Source: Nothopassalora personata (taxonomy: Eukaryota > Ascomycota > Dothideomycetes > Mycosphaerellales > Mycosphaerellaceae). From it: 64,000 nt of DNA. The notes under the pieces are model-generated. The model was not told the DNA's origin, searched no databases, and saw only the letters and a program-made list of their open reading frames with translations. This document shows, in pieces, positions 1 to 10,319 of this stretch (position 1 is the first letter of the stretch; every line of letters starts with the position of its first letter). Where the stretch lies: assembly GCA_033816765.1 (NCBI GenBank), contig CM066291.1:4030001-4094000 (forward strand). The letters run 5' to 3'. The position numbers were made by a program, and so were the translations under genes.

Positions 1-1
1 T

Positions 2-554
2 GCTTTCCTCGAGGCGTTCCTGCCGGTCGTGCGCGCGCGACTCCTGCCACAAGAGGAATCGATACAACGGTTACCATTGGTCCAACAAATACAGCACATG
101 CGATTGCAAGCGAGCCTCATACCTGCCGCGTTGGCACCGATCCCCACGCTACTGGGCGAGCTATGGGATGGGCTGCTGAAGGCGGTGCCGAAGAAGAAGA
201 CGAGTCACATGAAGAAGCGACACAGGCAGATGGCCGGCAAAGCATTGAAGGACGTGACGGCGTTGAACAAGTGCAGCGCGTGTGGGCGGCTGAAGAGGGC
301 GCATGTGCTATGTCCATACTGTGTGCAGAGTATGTGCGAAGATCAAGTCGTTGCAGGAAACGCTGCTGACTTCAGGTACAGGCATACGGCAGTGGTTTGG
401 GAATGGCTTCAAGTCGAAACAGCAAGTCGAGGTCGAGAAGGAAGAGCAGTTCGCCAAGTGGAACGAAGAGCTGAGAGCAGCGGGAAAGAAGGAGCTTAGA
501 TGGGAAGATCTATATGATGAGAAGGATACCAAGAAGGACGAGGCTAAGGCGTGA
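2..554 (+). CDS. mrpl32: Mitochondrial large-subunit ribosomal protein bL32m (5' partial)
   Basis: Structural protein of the mitochondrial 54S ribosomal subunit. The frame is already open at base 2, so the start and mitochondrial presequence lie upstream of the window. Exons are 2..329 and 376..554. The 46-nt intron (330..375) has a GTATGT donor, a CTGAC branch and a TTCAG acceptor, and removing it joins two otherwise shifted frames. The basic block KKKTSHMKKRHRQMAGKAL and the zinc-binding pattern C-x2-C-x9-C-x2-C (CSAC...CPYC) are diagnostic of L32. After the intron the chain runs through STGIRQWFGNGF into an acidic and lysine-rich tail ending at TGA 552-554. About 168 residues are visible. 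Identification is firm; the 5' end cannot be given. Confidence 0.9.
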
Positions 555-684
555 AATCTGATTGATGCGAAGAAGCATTAGCGAAGGCGTTGTGCATCGC
601 ATTTGGTGAGGAGTTCACGAGCATGGTATGTATATTGAATTGACTGCTACGGCAGTTACTTTCACCGGCAACATGACAACATTC

Positions 685-1406
685 TCACCACGGCCCTGAT
701 CGCCTCCTATTCTTATCCTCACCTCGCACCGGATGCTCTCTGAAGAACAGTTCAAACGCCTTCCACATGTCACTCACATCCTTCTCAGGCGCCTGAGTTC
801 GTTCAGGGTGCGTTCGCGCTCGTTCATCTCTGCGGCATGTGCAACCGCGCCAGCCGCATCATCGCCATTATTCCTCCGCTTTAAGTCGCCCACATCACCA
901 ACAGAGTGATGCACTTGAGTACCATGGTCATCCAAGTGTTGCTGCACCAATGGGCCCCGAAGTTATTCATTGTTCAGAGACGAGAAGCCGCCCTCGGTCG
1001 CACATCTAGTCAAAGCACTGCCACGGGATCACAGACTGTTCCGATGCCGTGAAATCGTTGAGGCCGGCCAGAAGTTCCACCTGATTTAGCCTGTGGTCTA
1101 TGCTGTCTATCCAAGAGACATGGTCGCGGAGGTAGATGATGATGTCCATGTCCCCCGGTGGGAAAGGTCTTTGTTGCGCGTGACGAAGAAGTTGGTGGCT
1201 TGGATGCTGTCGGTCAAGAGGCGATGGATGTCAGTCAGCGCCTTGGCGGGCTCAGGAGATAGTGCGACAAGCTTTGACGCGAGCTCGATGGCAGTGTTGA
1301 TCTTGGTGCGTAGTGCATCGAACAAATCAAGCACAGTTGGCGCGTCGCTGGACATGACGAAGATGAATACTCGCGAGCGGAGGACTGAAAGAGCGGACTC
1401 TGACAA
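685..1406 (-). pseudogene. Broken gene for an unknown fungal protein
   Basis: A minus-strand coding trace with at least two frameshifts. The first segment (1406 down to about 1150) reads as a soluble helical protein, with for example RVFIFVMSSDAPTVLDLFDAL. Coding character then continues in a shifted frame (YLRDHVSWIDSIDHRLNQVE) to about 1010 and stops. A third segment near 800-685 (DVSDMWKAFELFFREHP) ends at a stop at 685-687. No GT-AG intron that I can see repairs the shifts. I do not recognise the family. It lies next to the DUF3176 relic, so 0.6-4.1 kb looks like one decaying accessory block. Confidence 0.45.
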
Positions 1407-2129
1407 GACTCATGGCAGCCAATAGCTATCAGCAAGCAAGATGTCCTTGTCGTGTCAGCGCACGCGCGAGGATTCCTGCTACACCTCGAGGTCTGGCATT
1501 GGGCCGCCAAGGCTATACTTCCTACTACCACGACTGAAGACAATTCCTTCGAACCATGACCACGCATATGATGCGTCTGATCACAATGATAGCAGAATGC
1601 AAGTGAGCCAGCGATCGGACAGATGCTGGGGTCGAGGACACGGCTGTCCTCAGCCCTTAATTCTCATCGCCTCACCCTACTCACAGGTGACATACATCTT
1701 TTACAAAGCTACATCTTGCGCAAGTGAACCACAAGCGGAATACTGTTTTCAGTCCGAATGGCATCTCAATCTGGCGTCAGCTCGAGAACACCCCTACATC
1801 GCGTGCTCAAAACGACTGCGAGGAATCGGGAAGAGCAAATGCGTATTTGTCGAGGTCTGCAGGGTCTCAAACAGATTATTACTTGAAGTGAATGGGTTAT
1901 AGGTCCGTGCCCATGCACAAGCTAGATATATATTGCTGCCTTTCTTCCACCTTCATAGATACAACAATCAAGACACATACATCACCCATCAAGTTTATTG
2001 GAATTCTGCAACGGGCCTTCGAGATCTTACTGCCGGAGAGATCGCGCTCGCGTGAAATCGGAGGTCTGACGGAAGGAGGGAGGCGGTCATCTAGTCCTTG
2101 AAGCGTTGGTTCGATAGTGAGATCAATGT

Positions 2130-4080
2130 AGAAGCAAGACCTTGGCGCTTCTCCATTTTGTTTAGACCTTGAACACAGGATGCTGAAATCGTCAATTCTT
2201 CCACGCTTGGCCTCGCCATAGGCGTATTCGCAGCCGAGCACCAAGCAGAAGGATATCTCTTCAACTCCACCGCTGAAAAGTCTGCCCGGTCTCTAGCATC
2301 GTTCCCTGTATGACCACCAGCAAACACATCACCACAGCGTTCCAGACGATACTCACAACAATCCCTACCCTTCGGAACCCTCCTCTTCTCTATTACACCA
2401 GGGAACAACAGCATCTTACTCTTCTCCACCGCATTCTGCATAGCCGTCACCGTCACTGCATCCTCCTTGAACGGATCGCCCACATGCTTGCCTCTGCTCA
2501 TCACCGCCAATGCGCTGTTCTTCCACAGCGGTGCATCGCCGCTTGCGCGGATTGTGTCATTGTGATCACAAGCTCGGCAACACTGGCGAGAACAACGAGG
2601 ATCGGCAGCGCGATCCATGGCCCGTGAACTTTGTATCGAGTTACTGAAGTCGCTATCGGGCCCGTGTCGCCTGTGCTGTCGTCATCTCCCGCTCGGATGG
2701 CGTTGCTCATGCTCTCGGCCAGTGCAGTGAAGGTGGCGTTCAGGTCTGGGGACGAGAGCAGTGGTTGGATCGCGGCGGGCTTGTACTGTGTGTTGGCGGA
2801 AGAATGCATGTAGAAGCCATTGGTGTTGTTGACGTTCGAGATGTTGGCTGCGAAGGTGGTTTGGAAGAATGAGCTAAGCTGTCCACGGCGGCTTGAGAGA
2901 CGTTAAAGTCGTCACCAAGCTGAAGATCTGTACGCTCGACTGCGGAGAGCGAGTCCTCGAAGGCGAGGCTTTTGATGTCAGCGTCAGTGAGCTCGGCTTG
3001 ATATTGCTCCACTGAAGACTGTACGGGTCGCCAAGAGTCCTGTGCTCGAGTGGCGGTGGTGACTTGTCTCGTCCTGGGAGAGGTTGTTGTTCGTGTAGGA
3101 TTCGTCGTATTGCTTGACGCAGTAGTAGAGAGCACATTCCGCAGCTTGGACCAACGTCCGGCCGCCTTTTCGTGGATTTTTGATCATCAGGGTTGACCCG
3201 CAAGATCGTCATTGACCAGATCAGTGTATCGACATCTGCCATGTTAACGGTGGCGCTCCCGTTGCCTGTGCCTCAGGCTGTCATGAGCAGATCTTGGGCA
3301 ACACTCTCGTCATTGTCGATTGGAAGCTTGTTTGGTAATGTGAACTTGACGACATTGCCGAACGTGCTGCCAGAGTTCGAAGTATCCATCAGAACTGATG
3401 TCGACTGGCTTGTAGACTCCGATCGCCCCAGATCATTGCTCAAGTCGGTGCATTTATGCACACAGCCAGCGACTCCGAAGGATCCCAGGTACAATCGCCA
3501 GACGGACATCCCGGTCTTAGCGGCTGCGAAACCTCATTCAGGGGTTGCGTCAAACCATAGAACACAGCAGACTGCATTGAGCAGTGGGCGTCCACCGTGA
3601 CAATCGATACTCCATAATCACGACCGGGACGCTCCTCAGCACCGAAATCATCCTCTTCAATAAAGATTACTCACTCAACCCGACAACAGCACTAGCCGCC
3701 ACCCTATTCCCCGTCGCATACCTCAGCACCCTCGGTAACCTTGCCAACTCACTGCTCCCAAATTGAACCTCCATCCGCCACCTCACAAGCTGCTGCACAA
3801 ATGGATCAAACACCAGCGCCAGCAAGATCTGCGTTCATGAGAGGTTTCTGAGCTGCCGGTGCAGTCATGTGTATGATATGGTCGGTAGAACCACATCGTC
3901 CCAGTATGAGCTCTGCACCGCCTCCCATAAGTGGAGGTGCGTCATCCAGCGACCAGGATCGAATACGTAGACTTCCTCATTCGGCTGCGAGGACCACTTG
4001 CCAGCGACCTCAAGTGGTTAGACCGTCGGCCCGTTCAGAGCTCTCGGGGGTGGCGCTACTGGCCGGTGTTCCCTTCAGGA
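2130..4080 (-). pseudogene. DUF3176-family membrane protein pseudogene
   Basis: DUF3176 proteins are Pezizomycotina multi-pass membrane proteins of unknown function with a long extracellular loop. Family hallmarks appear in the right order on the minus strand but in different frames. They are DPFVQQLVRW near 3800, AHCSMQSAVFYGL and CPSGDCTWDPSESLAVC near 3560-3450, ECALYYCVKQYD near 3130, ALAESMSNAIRAGDD and the membrane segment WIALPILVVLASVAELV near 2700-2580, and PLWKNSALAVM near 2530. Several frameshifts and in-frame stops separate them, and they do not coincide with usable splice sites. Family assignment is from motif recall; outer limits are approximate. Confidence 0.7.
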
Positions 4081-4269
4081 TGTAAATGTGGAAGGTGGAG
4101 TCAGCTCCGTCGTTTCGGATCGGGCCCGGCGGAAGCGCGGGAGCTATACCTCTTTTCAGATGATCCCTGAACGTGTCGTGTCGCGGCCAGGTTTCACGAT
4201 CACGGAAGCACAACGACCGACTTGCTGCTGCACCGTGACCATACGATCACCACTGCAAACATCGCAGAC

Positions 4270-5076
4270 ATGTGGTCGCTACTGAGCTGGGCCAGCATTG
4301 CGCTGCTTGCATGCCAAGCACAAGCGCTATACTTCTACATCGACGGACCAACACAGAAATGCTTCTTCGAGGACCTGCCCAAGGACACGTTAGTAGTTGG
4401 TATGCACAGAAAACACACAAACACACACAGCGCGGAACATCTGCTTGAAGAATGTTATGCATCTGACGGATGACACTCAGGCCACTTCAAAGCAACCCAA
4501 TGGAACGACCAATCCCGATCCTACGTCGACAACAACGACATGGTAAGCACCGCCCACCAAGCACTCACTCCTAATCCCCAATGCTCACGCAGCACTTAGG
4601 GCATCTTCATAAGCGTCGACGAAATCTTCGACAACGACCATCGCGTCGTCTCCCAACGCGGCTCCGCGCGGGGCAAGTTCACCTTCACCGCCGCCGACTC
4701 CGGCGAACACCGCCTCTGCTTCACGCCCACCAACGTCCCCGCAACGTCCGGCTTCCTCTTCTCGGGCGCGCAAGTCGGCGGAATCAAGTTCGAGCTTGAT
4801 CTCGCCATCGGCGAGACCTCCCAGATCGAAAGCAGCGACAAGGAGAAGATCGGAGAGGTGGTGCAGAAAGTAAGAGATCTGAATGCGCGGTTGCAGGATG
4901 TGAGGAGGGAGCAGATGTTTCAACGGGAGAGGGAGATGGAGTTTCGGGATCAGAGTGAGAGTGTGAACAGTAGGGTGGTGAGGTGGGCGGTGATACAGTG
5001 TATTGTGCTGGCACTTACGTGTGCGTGGCAGTTGACGTATCTGAGGAATTTCTTTATTAAGCAGAAGTTGACGTAG
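4270..5076 (+). CDS. p24/TMED-family cargo receptor (Erp1-like)
   Basis: Type I membrane protein of the p24 family, which cycles between ER and Golgi in COPII/COPI vesicles and selects cargo such as GPI-anchored proteins. Exons are 4270..4399, 4481..4542 and 4600..5076, giving 222 aa. Both introns (81 and 57 nt; donors GTATGC and GTAAGC) restore a continuous frame. A signal peptide (residues 1-19, ending QAQA) precedes the GOLD-domain start LYFYIDGPTQKCFFEDLP. The central GOLD part contains the conserved GEHRLCFTP segment, followed by a coiled-coil stalk, one membrane span near residues 189-209 and a short tail with a double Phe and lysines (FFIKQKLT). The start at 4270 was chosen because it begins the signal peptide; an in-frame start at 4222 is possible. 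Placement in the Erp1-type subfamily is less certain than the family call. Confidence 0.9.
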
Positions 5077-5401
5077 GGAGGGCAATGGGGACGACAGGAG
5101 TTGAGAGGTAGAGGTTGCAACAGGAAGAGTGCAGCGAGCTCCATGGATGATATGCTGTATTGATATCGAAGACCAAAAGCTGCTACGTTTTATGTTAAGC
5201 CTGGATCGAGACGATGCTACTCCAGAAGGGCGCACCTGCATATACCATCCGAGTACGTCAGCTGAGTACGTACATTTTGAGGCACACGTTCGCGACTTGG
5301 CGGTATCCTCCTGAAGGACTATTAGACAAGTGAAGGTATACATACGACCACTGAACTGGTCTCAGCACAACCTACCCCCAACTCCCCCCAGCAACCTTTG
5401 A

Positions 5402-5548
5402 TCCATTGTGGTGTAACGGTTAGCATCTGCGGCTCTCAAGTGTATCACCATTTCAGCGCCTGCAAGACCAGGGTATGTACATTGCACTATTCACTTCTCA
5501 AACCCACAAAGTAATGACATGCCACAGGTTCAACTCCCTGCAATGGAA
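5402..5548 (+). tRNA. tRNA-Glu(CTC) with two interruptions
   Basis: Acceptor arms TCCATTG (5402-5408) and CAATGGA (5541-5547) pair perfectly. The D arm GTGTAACGGTTAGCAT is typical of tRNA-Glu. The anticodon stem TGCGG (5428-5432) leads into the loop CTCTCA with anticodon CTC at 5435-5437. The 3' stem is CTGCA (5460-5464), leaving a canonical 20-nt intron at 5439-5458 after position 37. The T stem CAGGG/CCCTG around loop TTCAACT forms only if 5473-5527 is also removed. That 55-nt insert begins GTATGT and ends CACAG. The spliced product (5402-5438, 5459-5472, 5528-5548) is 72 nt, the usual tRNA-Glu length. The internal promoter is intact in the DNA: A box at about 5409-5423 and B box GGTTCAACTCC at 5527-5537, using the last intron base. 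A T5 Pol III terminator lies at 5572-5576. Confidence 0.88.
5473..5527 (+). other. GT-AG intron-like insert in the tRNA-Glu T arm
   Basis: A 55-nt segment with all spliceosomal intron marks: donor GTATGT, a possible branch TAATGAC about 13 nt before the end, and acceptor CACAG. Its length matches the mRNA introns of this window, most of which are 48-60 nt. It sits between tRNA positions 52 and 53, where tRNA splicing endonuclease does not normally cut in fungi. I infer spliceosomal removal or a recent intron insertion; it could instead have inactivated the gene. Confidence 0.75.
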
Positions 5549-5571
5549 TCATGCTGTGATTTCTAGGTATC

Positions 5572-5576
5572 TTTTT
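5572..5576 (+). terminator. Pol III T-run terminator
   Basis: Five consecutive T residues 24 nt after the tRNA discriminator base. This suits RNA polymerase III termination of the tRNA-Glu transcript. Confidence 0.6.
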
Positions 5577-5712
5577 GCTACTCGCATATCTCGAGGTCTT
5601 CTCTATAGCGATCGGCCTATCCTGCTTGGTCCCCGCACTCCGCGCTCGTTCCCCTAGATCCGGACTGACTCTGCTCGCAGGACCATCGCGATAGCGTTGC
5701 GCCTAAACCAGG

Positions 5713-6575
5713 CTAATTGTAATAGTACGGCGCAACATCATCAATGGCCACCATAATCGTCCCCTGCCTCGCCTTCTTCTCTCCACCCGTCCTCAAAGAA
5801 AAGTCCCCCGTACTTCGATCCTTCCCCAGCACCTCTTCCTCGGCAACCCCAGCACCAGCAAGCCTCACCTCAATCTCCTCATACAACCTCTGCTGCGCAT
5901 CATTTTCCCACTTCGATCCCCTCCTCTCCTTTGATAAATCCGGCGTCAATCCCGGCGTCGAAGCCTCCGACCCAACCACAAACCAATCATCATCATCCCC
6001 ATTACTCGCCATCGACGTGGGCGAGCCCGAGTCCGAAGAAGTAAGCATCCCCATCAACATCTCTCTGGCCTGCACCTCACGCTGATACTTCGCGACGGCA
6101 GCTTTGACTTTCTTCGCCTCCTCTTTCAACTTTGCAGCACTGATGGCTAGCGCGATGAGGAGATTCTGGTAGGACATGCAGCCTTGATATTTCGCTGCGA
6201 TGGCGAGACGGGTGGCGTCTCGGCGGGAGAGGGAGAGGATCCCGCTGGCGTCGATGGTGAGGACGAGGGTGCGGGAGTTGGCCTGGTAGGATCAGTACGT
6301 CTTGTTGAGTTGGTTGGGGAAGGGCGATGATGACTTGCTGCGAGCTCAGCAAGGCCTGCGAAGGCCTGGGCGGGTCCGGGGATTTTTCGCAGTCTTTCAC
6401 GAGCTGTTTTGACGTTTTCGACGGCTTGGAGGAGGGTTGTTGCGAGTTCGTGGATCAGGAAGGCGTTGGGGTCTGGGAAGTCGGTGGTTGAGTGAGGGAT
6501 TTTGTGGTAGGGATTGGTTCCTGCGATCCAGGCGAGAAGCTCGGGGAGTGATTCGGGTGGGAGAGGCGTTGGCAT
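5713..6575 (-). CDS. Conserved-looking protein of unknown function
   Basis: Two exons, 6575..6339 and 6282..5713, give 268 aa. The frames join only through a 56-nt intron (6283..6338) with a GCAAGT donor, a CTGAT branch and a CCAG acceptor; this is a GC-AG intron, phase 0. Exon 1 is an N-terminal helical region (ESLPELLAWIAG...). Exon 2 starts ANSRTLVLTIDASGILSL and continues into a lysine/alanine-rich helix (KLKEEAKKVKAAVAKYQRE), suggesting a coiled coil. An acidic, serine-rich linker and a short C-terminal domain ending DDVAPYYYN follow. No family recognised. The frame is well supported by composition; the function is unknown. Confidence 0.6.
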
Positions 6576-7103
6576 CTTGACCAGGCTCGAGGAGGAGAGT
6601 CGTCTGGTCGTCTGCTGAGTGTGCCCTTTTGAAGAGTCGAGAGACTGCGGTCTTTAGGTGGAGATGTCAGTCTATGGGTGGGAAAGGCATGTTTGCATGA
6701 TACCCCTGATTTGAGTGCGTGGCGTCCGTTCTTAATGTCGATGCAATGGCGTGCTCTGGATACGTCGAGGCTGGGCTTGACAGATGTCTAAGACTCTGTT
6801 CGACGAGACGATGCCACGCGGACTGTCTCGGATGGCGAGACATGTCAAAATGACATCGCCGTTGTTCAGAATGGCAACGCCATGCGATGCAGATACTCCA
6901 GAAGTCTGACGAGGGACCCAGCAGCTTTTCGATCCTCCAGACACCAGCTACAGTAAGATCTAAAGTGCAGGCAGTCGCTTTTCCTTCTCCTTGATCAAAA
7001 AAGTATACTCATCATTCACAATCGCCAGATCTCTCGTCAAAACTCTTTCTCAATCATCTTCATAACGAACGAAGTCTTCCACCGAATTCTCTTGCACATC
7101 AAA
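6576..7103. other. Intergenic, no gene seen
   Basis: No open frame with coding character. The right end, about 6990-7100, is pyrimidine-rich with TATACTCATC and could be the promoter and leader of the small ORF starting at 7104. Confidence 0.4.
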
Positions 7104-7519
7104 ATGCCATCCAACCGACACTCCGACCACGAATGCAACAAAAATATCACATGCAACCCGATTCTCAACTCGAGCCTTGACGAGCACAGCGTTCCTTCTC
7201 TTGAACGGCTAATCTTTCACACGGCAACAATCACCATGCCCTACGATCACAGCTGCAACGAATACGTCAAAGAGCCACTTCACGAAGGCGTCACCCGAAG
7301 CGCTGCGAGAAATGTAGCAGCTACACGAATGGCTTCGTGTACAGATGCTCAATATGTGGGAAGGCGGTTTGTCCAGTCTTGCTGCGTGGAATGGTCAATT
7401 ACAACAAGAAGAGGCGTTGGCGACTTCCTGGTCGATTGGTTAGTCATTTCGTGGTGCATTTTGCTTCCCTGAAAAGTGATCAGAAAGTTCTGCTTTTGCT
7501 GAGTCGAGTTGGGGCATAG
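7104..7519 (+). CDS. Possible small zinc-ribbon protein, frames unresolved
   Basis: An ATG at 7104 opens a short frame (MPSNRHSDHECNK...), with a second, similar start at about 7238 (MPYDHSCNEYV). The strongest coding signal is in another frame at about 7300-7420: CEKCSSYTNGFVYRCSICGKAV, then CP and a basic stretch NKKRRWRLP. This gives C-x2-C, C-x2-C and a further Cys, as in small fungal zinc-ribbon proteins. I could not find an intron joining the two frames. It is either a gene with an unusual intron or a frameshifted relic. Confidence 0.3.
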
Positions 7520-7749
7520 AACTATACGCTCATCCGTGGTTAGATCTACGGCTAGCAGCTAGTTCTAGCATACAAGAGGAGAGTCGAGATGGCAGGTGCC
7601 GTAGCTCGACAGAAAATGTCAGCCGCTCTCAAGCAAATTGCCTTTCGTTCGCGTACCCTGTGCTCATGCCAAGTCATATAGCAGCGTGTGCCTGACTGAC
7701 CCTGCGCGCAGAGGGCGCAGCAGAGGACTGTATGCTGGCAGCCAGGGTG

Positions 7750-7960
7750 CCCTAATACGCGTGTGAAATTACCGGGGATAGAGGTCTAGAACAAGGGTAT
7801 TAAGTCTAGATATTAGGGTATAAAAAGCCATGTTTATTATAAGTTGTAGCACCTTTAAGGTGCTTATATAAGTCTTCTTTTAATAAGAAGCCCTTAATCC
7901 CTATAATTTAGGTGCCTAATCTCATTTCCTAAAAGCAAGTAATCACAACACTCAATCAGG
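7750..7960. repeat. AT-rich degenerate repeat relic (copy 1)
   Basis: A compact AT-rich patch between GC-richer genes. Its right end, 7863-7953, aligns nearly base for base with 24396-24479, including the shared 12-mer TTAGGTGCCTAA (7908-7919). Several differences are T here versus C there. I infer two copies of an old transposable element or MITE, this one possibly altered by C-to-T mutation (RIP). Confidence 0.55.
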
Positions 7961-8172
7961 TTATATCACCCTCAAAACCTGCTATCCATGCATCATCCTG
8001 GCGCTTTACAACGCGTTTCCGCCATGCGTCTTCTGCAAGTACGCGTGAAGGTCCAAGCTTGGTGCTGCGGGACGCATCTCCAGGTGGCAGTGACGTGAAT
8101 AATCCTCCGCCCCACCACGAACTTCAATGTAGTGATCACGACCAAACAATCTTCCTCACGATACAGACAACC

Positions 8173-9165
8173 ATGTCCAAGCAATACCTACAAACGCTCA
8201 CGATCCCCGATGCGCACCCAACCGACATCTTCTCCCTCGCTGCAACCCCTTCACATCTCCTCACAGCATCCGGCTCATCAAGCATCAAAGTCTACAGCAC
8301 AAAAGGCCAAGCGATACATACAGAAAGTGCCGAACATGAGAATCCATATCCGCTAGTACAGACACTCGAGAAGGTGCACAAACTCGGCTGCCACCACGTC
8401 TGCACAAGCTTGGATGGCCAGATCGCGGCCAGCGTGGGCTTTGGGGGAGAAGTGAAGGTGTGGGAGTGCACGGAAGAGTTTGAGTGGAAAGCAAAAGGCG
8501 CCATCAAATCACCAGACAAGAACGCAGGCGAGCATTGGGCACCTGCATTGAATGAATCGGGACAATATCTTGCCATCACCACATCGGACGGCCGCGTCAA
8601 TGTTTACGACACCAACACCGTCACAGAAGACGGCGCAGCACAGAAGATTGCGGAATACCAGACCAAAGGCTCATTCGGCATGAGCGTGGACATCTCACCC
8701 AATGGCGAGATGACAGCGTCAGGCCACCAGAATGGCACCATCTACATCTTCAACAACAGCACCCGGAGACTCGCACACTCCCTCTCAGGCCTGATCAAGC
8801 CAGTCCGCGCAGCTAAGTTCAGTCCAGCCAATCGCTACCTCGCAGCAGCTGGCGATGCACGTATCATCGCAATCTACGACACTCAAAGTGGCGAGCAGGT
8901 TGCCAATATGACCGGACACGGCTCGTGGATCATGAGCCTCGACTGGAACTGGAGTGGAGAGTATCTGCTCAGCGGCAGTTACGATGGCAAGGCCAAGATT
9001 TGGAGCATGGAGAGACGAGAGTGCGTGGCGACACAGACTGAGAGTGAGAAATGCCTGTGGAGCGTAAAGTGGTTGTGGCACTCGCCGACTGCGAGGAATG
9101 AAATCTTTGCCACCGCAGGTGCTGGCAAGACGCTGGCGTTCTACCGCGAGGCGAGTGGCACGTGA
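8173..9165 (+). CDS. ski8: Ski8/Rec14-like WD40 protein of the SKI complex
   Basis: A scaffold WD40 subunit of the Ski2-Ski3-Ski8 complex, which feeds mRNA to the cytoplasmic exosome; the same protein (Rec14) also assists Spo11 in meiosis in yeasts. The single exon encodes 330 aa, the usual Ski8 size. Repeats are visible as HPTDIFSLAAT...IKVYS, GEVKVWE, GRVNVYD, GTIYIF, ARIIAIYD, DGKAKIWS and a last TLAFY blade, so the chain is one seven-bladed propeller. The start at 8173 (MSKQYLQTL) follows ACC just upstream and begins the first blade. The open frame continues further upstream without a domain. Identification rests on overall pattern and length. Confidence 0.82.
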   Translation: MSKQYLQTLTIPDAHPTDIFSLAATPSHLLTASGSSSIKVYSTKGQAIHTESAEHENPYPLVQTLEKVHKLGCHHVCTSLDGQIAASVGFGGEVKVWECTEEFEWKAKGAIKSPDKNAGEHWAPALNESGQYLAITTSDGRVNVYDTNTVTEDGAAQKIAEYQTKGSFGMSVDISPNGEMTASGHQNGTIYIFNNSTRRLAHSLSGLIKPVRAAKFSPANRYLAAAGDARIIAIYDTQSGEQVANMTGHGSWIMSLDWNWSGEYLLSGSYDGKAKIWSMERRECVATQTESEKCLWSVKWLWHSPTARNEIFATAGAGKTLAFYREASGT

Positions 9166-9314
9166 GGAAGGACGAAAAGCGCGTGGATAGACGAATGACG
9201 ATGGCTACGAAGATACCAAAATTGGCTGATGGAAACGGAGAAGCGGCACTACGACTCGCCAACACAACCTAGAATTGTGCCACGAAACGGTCATTGCACC
9301 ACCCGTGCGTCACA

Positions 9315-9905
9315 TCACTCCTCCATACCGTCCCGCTTCTCCCTCGACTTCCTCCTTAATGCATATCCAGTCCTCTTATCAGCATCAAGGTTGCCCTTCC
9401 CCAACCATGAACCCATAGCACTATCGCTCTTCTCCCTGCTCGGCCTCTGCGACTTCGACGACGCCTGCTTCTTCTCAACACCTGCTGGACGACCCTTATA
9501 TCCCCCAACCGCCCCGGACCTCTTCACGCCGGAAACTCCCGCAACACCCAGCGCCCCACTCCCACTCTTGTCCCTCACAGCATCACTCCTCTTCAGCCTC
9601 GACTTCGGGGAAGGAACGTTTATAGGAGAGACCGGTGGATGCCAGGTTCCTTGGTCGTCCTGAAAGCCTTCGGCACGACGTTCGTCAACCACGTCTTGGT
9701 CGTGGGCATTTGTGGCCCAGCGTGGTGTGCCGTCGGGACTGGTCAAGAGCGGTGGGTCGTCAAGTAGCTTGCTCAGAGCTAGACGGGCTTGGTCCGCGCC
9801 GAAGTAGGCGAAGTAGCCGGCTGCGACGCTGCATGGGAGGAGGTTATGGCGCTTCTCGAACCAGGTGGCGTAGGAGGCGGTGAAGTATTTGGGACGGGGT
9901 GCCAT
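9315..9905 (-). CDS. Small basic protein of unknown function
   Basis: A 196-aa single-exon frame starting at 9905 (MAPRPKYFTASYATWFEKRH). The N-terminal 50 residues are ordered and include an Ala/Gly/Tyr-rich segment (VAAGYFAYFGADQARLAL). The remainder is a low-complexity Ser/Lys/Arg/Gly-rich tail ending KSREKRDGMEE. It converges with ski8; the stop codons are 150 bp apart. The conserved-looking head followed by a disordered basic tail resembles small fungal nuclear or mitochondrial proteins, but I do not recognise a family. Confidence 0.5.
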   Translation of the reverse strand: MAPRPKYFTASYATWFEKRHNLLPCSVAAGYFAYFGADQARLALSKLLDDPPLLTSPDGTPRWATNAHDQDVVDERRAEGFQDDQGTWHPPVSPINVPSPKSRLKRSDAVRDKSGSGALGVAGVSGVKRSGAVGGYKGRPAGVEKKQASSKSQRPSREKSDSAMGSWLGKGNLDADKRTGYALRRKSREKRDGMEE

Positions 9906-10319
9906 GGTGAGCTTGTGGCAGTAAGATGGAGTTGTTGAGTATGATGGATCTTGATGGGCTATGCTGGAATGCTGGGGACAGTCATTGCGACAGCTCAATG
10001 TCGCAGACCTTGCGGTGGCAGAGACAAAGAATGGGCATTTTCCATTGATCGATGGTGGTGGCCGGATCCGGTCAGGACGAAATACAGGAAGGCCGGAAAG
10101 GATGTTGACCTCAGAGACAAAGGAAGTATGGCTCACAAGATGGTATACGCGACAGACAAGATACAACAGCCGATTCAAATGATCATACACAATTGCGAAA
10201 CATTCAAAACACATCGAACTCACAAAACAACAATTTCGGAATCCCCCCAATTTCTCACTTTCATCTCAACCTCCGATCCCTCCTCTTCGTCCACTCCTGC
10301 GTCGTCGGCTCTGGCAAAT

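Noticed and set aside
5339..5365. ACATACGACCA resembling the start of a fungal 5S rRNA
   Set aside because: Only about 11 bases match; the internal control region of 5S genes does not follow.
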